From assembly GCA_050251195.1 (NCBI GenBank), contig JBFWNG010000011.1, positions 62,001 to 126,000 of the forward strand: a DNA stretch of 64,000 nucleotides. Direction: 5' to 3'. The DNA is from JBFWNG01 sp050251195. Its GTDB lineage: Bacteria > Bdellovibrionota_B > Oligoflexia > Oligoflexales > Oligoflexaceae. Position numbers and translations under genes: made by a program. Shown piece by piece: positions 59,229 through 64,000 of this stretch. Under the pieces are notes generated by a model that had not been told where the DNA came from, did no database searches, and worked only from the letters and a program-made list of their open reading frames with translations. Every line of letters starts with the position of its first letter. Within the stretch, counting starts at the first letter, position 1.

Positions 59229-59351
59229 CCCCCCTTAATTTTGCCCCTAATAAGGCGTTTCTATCGACCCAACTCACCGAAAGTATTGAATTATTATCTT
59301 TTAGTCTTAGGTAATTTAGGATTTTTCCGAAAAAAAAGCGAGGATTTAGGA

Positions 59352-60749
59352 GTGTTTTTGGGAAGTTTACAATTAACAGTAACGCCTTTCTTCTTCGCCG
59401 TTGCGCTTTCGGTGGGTGCTTGCTCAAAACCTAGCGACGATAGCGGGGGCGGCGCAGCGCGTTCAACGCGTGAGATCCAGGGATCTGTGAAGAGTGCAAG
59501 CGGCAGCCAAATCGAAATGGCGAGCTGGGCCTTGGCCTTCGTAGAGCGTGACAGCGGTATCGCCAAGGTTGTCGATATCGATTTAGGCGGGAATTACTCT
59601 TTGGACGGTGTCGCGATCAACCGCCCTCTCACCATTTTGTTGCTCGATCCCCAATATCGGTTTCAGGCGGGTTTGTCCTTACCTGGAGAAACCTCGGGCC
59701 TGGTCCGGCAATTCTTCACGTCAACCTCAACCATACTCCCTGCACTGGTTCACAATGGTCCCACCATTTCATTTGCCGACACTGCCGGGATTACAGTTGA
59801 AGACGACGTCGCTGCGGACGAAGACGCTGACGGTATACCGGACGGTTTAGAGTCGTCTACCTTAGGATTTCGCCTGGCAGAGGAAGAAACCGGTATCGAT
59901 ACGGACGGGGACGGACTGTACAACACGAAAGACATCGATATCGACGGCGACGGTCTCATCAACATCGTTGATCACGACGACGACAGCGACGACGAAATCG
60001 ACATATTTGACGAAGATGCAAACGGGGACGAGATAGCAGACCTTCTGCAGACCAATAGTGAACTCTACTATAACGAGTTTGCGGAGTACTTCTCCGTTCA
60101 GGTCAACCAAGAATCAGGGGACGGGGGCGTTCTTACGACCACTCTCTCGTTTGCGAGCAAGATATCAGGCAGTAAAGATCCGTTGAGCGTTTCCGTGAAA
60201 GGACCGTCTTGGTTATTCGAGGATTCGCAGTCAGTAACGGTCGATCCCTCGACAGGCGATACGACTGACGACACATGGGACTTCGCGCTTCTAGACGACG
60301 GCCTAAGCGAAGACGGCAGCGCGGGCGACAAGGTATACGCTCGCAAGGTCAAACTCGGCGCTGACCTTACGCCGAAAACAAGCCAGATGGTGTTTCTCCA
60401 ACTAGAGAACGCTGACGGCACGCTCGTGGAGTTTCCCTTTACCTTTCCCAAAATCACGACCGGCGCGGTCACCGCTGCCTATGCCGCGGCAACGCGCGTG
60501 TTGACTTTGAGCGGGACGCCATTCGTGGGAGTTTCGAGCTATCTGTGGACGGCGCACGTGTTTGACTCGGCCGGCATCAAAGTCTTCAGTACAGAGCCGA
60601 TCTTGGGCGAAACGAAAACCTATACCTTGCCTTCCGCCATTTTTGAAGACGGAGAGACCTACACCGCAACGATTGTCGCGACCTCGCTGTCGCGAATTCC
60701 CGGTGTTCCTTCCTGGATGATTCGAAGCCAGGCAGTACCCCTGCAGTAG
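59352..60749 (+). CDS. Lipoprotein with calcium-binding Asp-rich repeats
   Basis: This 465-residue protein has a hydrophobic leader ending in LSVGAC, a likely lipoprotein signal, then a Ser/Gly linker. A beta domain follows, then at about residues 155-220 a run of DxDxDG-type motifs (DTDGDGLYN, DIDGDGLIN, DEDANGDEI) like thrombospondin type 3 calcium-binding repeats, and Ig-like beta domains to the end. It is probably a surface protein stabilised by calcium. The start is uncertain: GTG at 59352 has GAGG eight bases before it; an upstream TTG at 59241 is inside the repeat element. Confidence 0.72.
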   Translation: MFLGSLQLTVTPFFFAVALSVGACSKPSDDSGGGAARSTREIQGSVKSASGSQIEMASWALAFVERDSGIAKVVDIDLGGNYSLDGVAINRPLTILLLDPQYRFQAGLSLPGETSGLVRQFFTSTSTILPALVHNGPTISFADTAGITVEDDVAADEDADGIPDGLESSTLGFRLAEEETGIDTDGDGLYNTKDIDIDGDGLINIVDHDDDSDDEIDIFDEDANGDEIADLLQTNSELYYNEFAEYFSVQVNQESGDGGVLTTTLSFASKISGSKDPLSVSVKGPSWLFEDSQSVTVDPSTGDTTDDTWDFALLDDGLSEDGSAGDKVYARKVKLGADLTPKTSQMVFLQLENADGTLVEFPFTFPKITTGAVTAAYAAATRVLTLSGTPFVGVSSYLWTAHVFDSAGIKVFSTEPILGETKTYTLPSAIFEDGETYTATIVATSLSRIPGVPSWMIRSQAVPLQ

Positions 60750-60881
60750 TTTGCACTTTGCCTCAAAACAGGATTCCCGACGAGCCATCGGCGCTGGAGA
60801 TGACGGATATCGAAGTGTGCGGTAGAATTGTGGCTCGAAGGCGCAAGGACCTTCGTGTCTCATCGAAGGAAAGGTAAGGCT

Positions 60882-61733
60882 ATGACAAATACTCCTATAT
60901 CCGACGTATCTGACACCGCGCTTTGGGTTGCGGCATTTCGAGCTAAGGAGAGCGCTCGTCCGGACGCTCTGTACAGCGATCCGCTCGCGGAGGTACTCTC
61001 TGGCGAGCGCGGAATGGCTATAGCGCGCGAGATGCCATACCCCAAAATTCTTGCGTGGCTGATGGCGGTTCGCACCGTTGCGATCGATCGGCTGATTTTC
61101 GAGGCGATCAAAGCAGGTGTCGATACGGTGATCAACATCGGTGCCGGATTAGATACCCGTCCCTACCGACTCGACCTTCCCAACGATCTTAACTGGATCG
61201 AAGTTGATTTCCCGCACATGATTGAATTAAAAAACGCCAAACTCGCGTCTTCCAAGCCACGTTGCCGTTTGTCTCGATTTGGGCTTGATGTTTCCAATCG
61301 ATCGGTCGCAAACAAGCTCTATCAAGAGATTGGAGCAAAGACCAAAAACGCGCTGGTGATCACAGAAGGGGTTATTGCCTATTTGTCCAACGACGAGGCC
61401 GGGTATTTAGCCGAGGACTTGCGAAAGATTCCGAGCTTTCGGTTTTGGATACAGGATTATCGAAAGAACGGGCGGTCCATGCGGCATCCCCAAAAATTGA
61501 AACGGAAGCTTAAGAACGCTCCTTTTCTCTTTTCACATCCTGACCAGATCGACTTCTTTGCCAGTTTCGGCTGGCAAGTTCGTAGCGACATTAAGGCTGT
61601 CGATGAGGGAGAAAGGTTGGGCCGGCCTTTTCCAATCGCTCTTCCGTGGCTCTTATTGGCTTTATTCATTCCTAAGGGGCGTAGGGAAGCAATGCGCGAA
61701 GCAATGGGGTATGTTCTTTTTGAAGCTGTGTAA
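60882..61733 (+). CDS. LCM-superfamily class I methyltransferase
   Basis: This 283-residue protein matches the leucine carboxyl methyltransferase-like family (COG3315) often labelled polyketide O-methyltransferase. TALWVAAFRAKESARPDALYSDPLA is the family N-terminus, VINIGAGLDTRPYRL the SAM motif and WIEVDFPHMIELK the acidic motif; ITEGVIAYLS follows. Substrate unknown. AAGGTAAGG precedes the ATG at 60882. A bidirectional terminator follows at 61742. Confidence 0.86.
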   Translation: MTNTPISDVSDTALWVAAFRAKESARPDALYSDPLAEVLSGERGMAIAREMPYPKILAWLMAVRTVAIDRLIFEAIKAGVDTVINIGAGLDTRPYRLDLPNDLNWIEVDFPHMIELKNAKLASSKPRCRLSRFGLDVSNRSVANKLYQEIGAKTKNALVITEGVIAYLSNDEAGYLAEDLRKIPSFRFWIQDYRKNGRSMRHPQKLKRKLKNAPFLFSHPDQIDFFASFGWQVRSDIKAVDEGERLGRPFPIALPWLLLALFIPKGRREAMREAMGYVLFEAV

Positions 61734-61741
61734 GTGAAAAG

Positions 61742-61768
61742 AAAGGGCCGCTCAAGCGACCCTTTTTT
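61742..61768. terminator. Bidirectional intrinsic terminator
   Basis: AAAGGGCCGCTCAAGCGACCCTTT forms a stem with one mismatch, followed by T on the plus strand and by TTTCTTTT-like sequence on the minus strand. It separates two convergent genes. Confidence 0.8.
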
Positions 61769-61777
61769 CAGCAAAAA

Positions 61778-62509
61778 TTAATTATCTTGCTTAAAGAATT
61801 TGTAATAGGTTTCGTCAGGTAGGCTTCCGGTTCGACCTACTTTTTTTATTTGCTGCGCATAAGGTTGAACTTCTAGGTACGTACGGCTTTTTTCAGTACA
61901 GCCGGACGGGCAGTCGCCATCGCCAATCCAAAAGATATAGGTTGAAACTGTATCGTTAAAAAGCGTCGTTCTTGAAATCTCCGTGTTAGCGCCGATGGCC
62001 GAAAGGTAGCTGGGTTCTGCCCATTGAAGTACAGGGAGAGCCTTGAGTTCGCGAGCAACACTATATGGATTGTTGGTCTCGTTGAACAAAAGGATGAATG
62101 TGCTGGAGCTGTTCAAAACGAGTTTTGTTGCGTTGTACTTTTTGTTGATCGCATCGAACTGATCGTTGCCGACGCTGATGCCTTCAAGGTTGATCTCCTT
62201 GGTACCTTCGGGGAAGAGCGACGAAAGCTTTGTCTTGAAATCTTCCGTAGCGGCAAAGTAAACTTTGCCGAGCGCTACTGGGCCTTCCAGCGTAAATGCT
62301 TCTTTTCCTTCTTCTGTCAGCAGGGTTTCGAAGATCAGAGTGAGTTCTTGCGCGATCAACTGTTGAGATTGCTTAAACTCCTCACTTGTCAGGTCGATAT
62401 ATTTGTTTTCTTTAATGGCGAGATATGTGGCGGTTTTTTCGATGCCAGGAGAGGCCGAAAATGCCGCTGTAGAAAACACTGTTGCTAATAAGACTGCGAT
62501 AAGGTTCAT
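61778..62509 (-). CDS. Secreted protein resembling a stand-alone subtilase propeptide
   Basis: This 243-residue protein has a signal peptide (MNLIAVLLATVFSTAAFSA) and no clear catalytic motif. Residues about 150-180, with SVARELKALPVLQWAEPSY, look like the end of the propeptide/inhibitor domain of subtilisin-like proteases (pattern LxxLPxVxxAEPNY). Two Cys in GDCPSGC near 205 may form a disulfide. No protease follows in frame. It might inhibit or chaperone a subtilase in trans; a large subtilase is encoded at 33428. AGGAG before ATG supports the start. Confidence 0.65.
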   Translation of the reverse strand: MNLIAVLLATVFSTAAFSASPGIEKTATYLAIKENKYIDLTSEEFKQSQQLIAQELTLIFETLLTEEGKEAFTLEGPVALGKVYFAATEDFKTKLSSLFPEGTKEINLEGISVGNDQFDAINKKYNATKLVLNSSSTFILLFNETNNPYSVARELKALPVLQWAEPSYLSAIGANTEISRTTLFNDTVSTYIFWIGDGDCPSGCTEKSRTYLEVQPYAQQIKKVGRTGSLPDETYYKFFKQDN

Positions 62510-62627
62510 TTTGACTCCTATATGAAAAAAGGAGCCATAGGTATCATAGCCATTAGACGAGAGTCAATCCCAAAGTCCGTTGTACAAAGCTAAAAGGGCC
62601 TTCCTGATAGATCTTTGAGCTAAATGC

Positions 62628-62777
62628 TTAGTCTAGCTTACCGACCAGATTCATGAAGAATCCTAAGGTATAGGCGCCCACAAGGAACGGAGCGATGAAG
62701 ACAACGAAAGGGATTATCGGTAAGAATTCGAAAAAATCGCCGACAGAATCAATTTTAAAATCGTCCGCACCAAACAT
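62628..62777 (-). CDS. Small membrane peptide (49 aa) after the ccm genes
   Basis: This short gene has a strong ribosome site (GGAGG five bases before ATG) and encodes an acidic N-terminus, MFGADDFKIDSVGDFFEF, then a single membrane helix (LPIIPFVVFIAPFLVGAYTLGFFM). It starts 23 bases after the ccmG stop, so it is probably cotranscribed. I do not recognise the family; it may be an accessory subunit of a heme or cytochrome complex. Confidence 0.65.
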   Translation of the reverse strand: MFGADDFKIDSVGDFFEFLPIIPFVVFIAPFLVGAYTLGFFMNLVGKLD

Positions 62778-62800
62778 GTGGCCTCCAGGCAAAAGTCAAA

Positions 62801-63364
62801 TCAATGTGACAAGAGTTTTTGACTCAGTGACTCGAGCAATTCGGTACTCACCGGTCCAACTTCTTTGTGTATGATTTTGCCCTTGGCGTCAATAAAGAAA
62901 GTTTCAGGAACACCTGTAACCCCATAATTTATGGCGGCTTTACCATCAGTATCTAGGCCCAGGATATAGGTCTTGCCGTAGGTCTCCGCGAACCCCTTTG
63001 CCGCATCCATGGTGTCTTGGATGGCAATGCCCACGACGAGAATGCCGTGGCTCTTGGCATACGACTGCCAATAGCGCTCCAGATCGCGGGCTTCTTCGCG
63101 ACAACTGACACACCAACTTGCCCAAAAATTGAGCACAGCCGGTTTGCCGATGATGTCTTCGATTCGAAAATTTGTTTCGTTCTGGGACTTCATAAATTCC
63201 TTGCCCTGGATCCATGCGACATCAAACGGCATTGCCGGTTTGTTAAGCAAGGCCGACGGAATTTTTGACTGATCCATCTTCAGGCCTTTAGCCAGCACCA
63301 CGATAAGAAGGCCGGCGCCGCCCAGCGCTACAAGGGTGGTAATGATGTGCTTCAGTTTTGGCAT
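62801..63364 (-). CDS. ccmG: CcmG/DsbE thioredoxin-like protein
   Basis: This 187-residue membrane-anchored thioredoxin has an N-terminal helix (ITTLVALGGAGLLIVVLA), the active site WASWCVSC and the cis-Pro loop GVTGVPETFFID. CcmG reduces the disulfide of apocytochrome c before heme attachment in system I maturation. It follows ccmE by nine bases. Confidence 0.9.
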   Translation of the reverse strand: MPKLKHIITTLVALGGAGLLIVVLAKGLKMDQSKIPSALLNKPAMPFDVAWIQGKEFMKSQNETNFRIEDIIGKPAVLNFWASWCVSCREEARDLERYWQSYAKSHGILVVGIAIQDTMDAAKGFAETYGKTYILGLDTDGKAAINYGVTGVPETFFIDAKGKIIHKEVGPVSTELLESLSQKLLSH

Positions 63365-63373
63365 GGGGTATCC

Positions 63374-63841
63374 TTAGTTGGCAGTTTGCCCTTTGAAGAG
63401 GCTTTCCTCAAGCAAAGCCTTGTCCATCGAACCATGGTCGTCCGGTTTTTTATACTCTTCCGAGTGTTTTACCATTAGATTGGTCGATGTGAACTTCGTC
63501 CCCGATGCTTCGATGCGTCCCTCCATCACCACGCCTTGGCCCTCTTTGAAGAGATCAGGTTTGATGCCTCTATGGCTTACGGCGATCTCGCTGCCTTTGA
63601 GGTCGGTAGCCGTAAAGGCGAGTTGGAGTGACTGGGGGTCCCATTGAACGGTGCCGGGTTTTACCATGGCGCCGACGCGAATTTTCTTGGCTGACAGTTC
63701 TGCCGCCTTAGCGACCGCTTCTTGAGGCGTGTAAAAGTAGACGAGGTTGTCGCCAAAGTTGAGTTTTGAGATAGCGAGTCCCGCGACGGCAATGACGCCG
63801 ACGACAAGTAGCCACTTGAGAGGTTGCTTATTTTTTGCCAC
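63374..63841 (-). CDS. ccmE: CcmE heme chaperone
   Basis: This 155-residue protein has a membrane anchor (WLLVVGVIAVAGLAI), an OB-fold domain (VRVGAMVKPGTVQW) and the heme-binding His in LMVKHSEEYKKP, the standard HxxxY type motif. CcmE carries heme to the CcmF/H complex. It starts with GTG behind GGGGGAAA. ccmD is 10 bases upstream and ccmG downstream. Confidence 0.9.
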   Translation of the reverse strand: MAKNKQPLKWLLVVGVIAVAGLAISKLNFGDNLVYFYTPQEAVAKAAELSAKKIRVGAMVKPGTVQWDPQSLQLAFTATDLKGSEIAVSHRGIKPDLFKEGQGVVMEGRIEASGTKFTSTNLMVKHSEEYKKPDDHGSMDKALLEESLFKGQTAN

Positions 63842-63851
63842 GGTTTCCCCC

Positions 63852-63998
63852 TTATGCGCGATCTCGTATGGATGCGTAAATGCGTTGAAGTTTCTTTTGC
63901 TGTCTTTGAAGTAAAGTGTACGTGCCCGCTAACAGGGCTAAGGCTAGCCCGTAGCTGATAGAGATGAAAAGAACGGGATCGACTTGTAATGGTTCCAT
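63852..63998 (-). CDS. ccmD: CcmD small heme exporter subunit
   Basis: This 48-residue protein has one membrane helix (PVLFISISYGLALALLAGTYTLL) followed by a basic cytoplasmic tail (RQQKKLQRIYASIRDRA), the CcmD pattern. CcmD helps release heme-loaded CcmE from the CcmABC complex. The rest of the locus, probably ccmABC, should lie just beyond the right edge of the window. Confidence 0.85.
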   Translation of the reverse strand: MEPLQVDPVLFISISYGLALALLAGTYTLLQRQQKKLQRIYASIRDRA

Positions 63999-64000
63999 GA

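Noticed and set aside
59241..59351. Extension of the calcium-motif lipoprotein to a TTG at 59241
   Set aside because: It has no ribosome site, lies in the repeat-hairpin region and would put about 37 residues before the lipoprotein signal.

Overview
The window reads as a chromosome segment from a Gram-negative bacterium of the Bdellovibrionota/Oligoflexia or a related delta-proteobacterial lineage. The basis is a moderate GC content, a high density of predicted outer-membrane and surface lipoproteins, a heme-loading system I cytochrome c maturation locus, a chemotaxis operon and a topoisomerase VI gene pair. No rRNA or species marker is present, so the taxonomy is inference. About 60 protein genes, a tRNA-Thr and the RNase P RNA gene fill the window, and no stretch longer than 300 bases lacks a feature.

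Region 1 (160-12845): tRNA-Thr and an M23-type secreted protein; an NsrR-controlled nitric oxide detoxification pair (truncated globin plus 2Fe-2S flavin reductase) with an NsrR-type operator at 2901-2923; an SRAP abasic-site protein, an OsmC protein, an M50/CBS intramembrane protease, a phosphoribosyltransferase and a CBS protein, a set reminiscent of NO/hypoxia dormancy regulons; then a hybrid histidine kinase, an outer-membrane protein, an MFS transporter and a methyltransferase.

Region 2 (12891-29561): a complete aryl polyene pigment operon of 19 overlapping or closely spaced genes behind one sigma70-like promoter. It has two ACPs, two ketosynthases, a chain-length factor, ketoreductase, two dehydratases, an AMP ligase, a MIO ammonia-lyase, a thioesterase, lipid-type acyltransferases (one fused to a membrane module, one to a glycosyltransferase), an LolA/MMPL/lipoprotein export set and its own phosphopantetheinyl transferase. 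The enzymes should build an aryl-capped polyene on ACP, esterify it to a lipid and move it to the outer membrane.

Region 3 (29556-50642): a decayed HNH-family protein, a GH5 endoglycoceramidase-like lipoprotein, an ABC exporter, a 1279-residue TPPII-like subtilase lipoprotein, a chemotaxis operon (heme-binding receptor, CheA with two MshEN-like motifs, CheW, a CheR-CheB fusion, CheX), a HugZ-like protein, two von Willebrand A surface proteins sharing a beta module, two further lipoproteins and aspartokinase.

Region 4 (50769-63998): topoisomerase VI B and A subunits, KhpA, a NagZ-like glycosidase, CorC, YbeY, TrmB directly behind RNase P RNA, an RNHCP zinc protein, a repeat-hairpin element, a calcium-motif lipoprotein, an LCM-family methyltransferase, a secreted protein resembling a subtilase propeptide, and ccmD-ccmE-ccmG followed by a 49-residue membrane peptide. 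The Ccm genes supply covalent heme, which the heme-motif chemoreceptor in region 3 would need.
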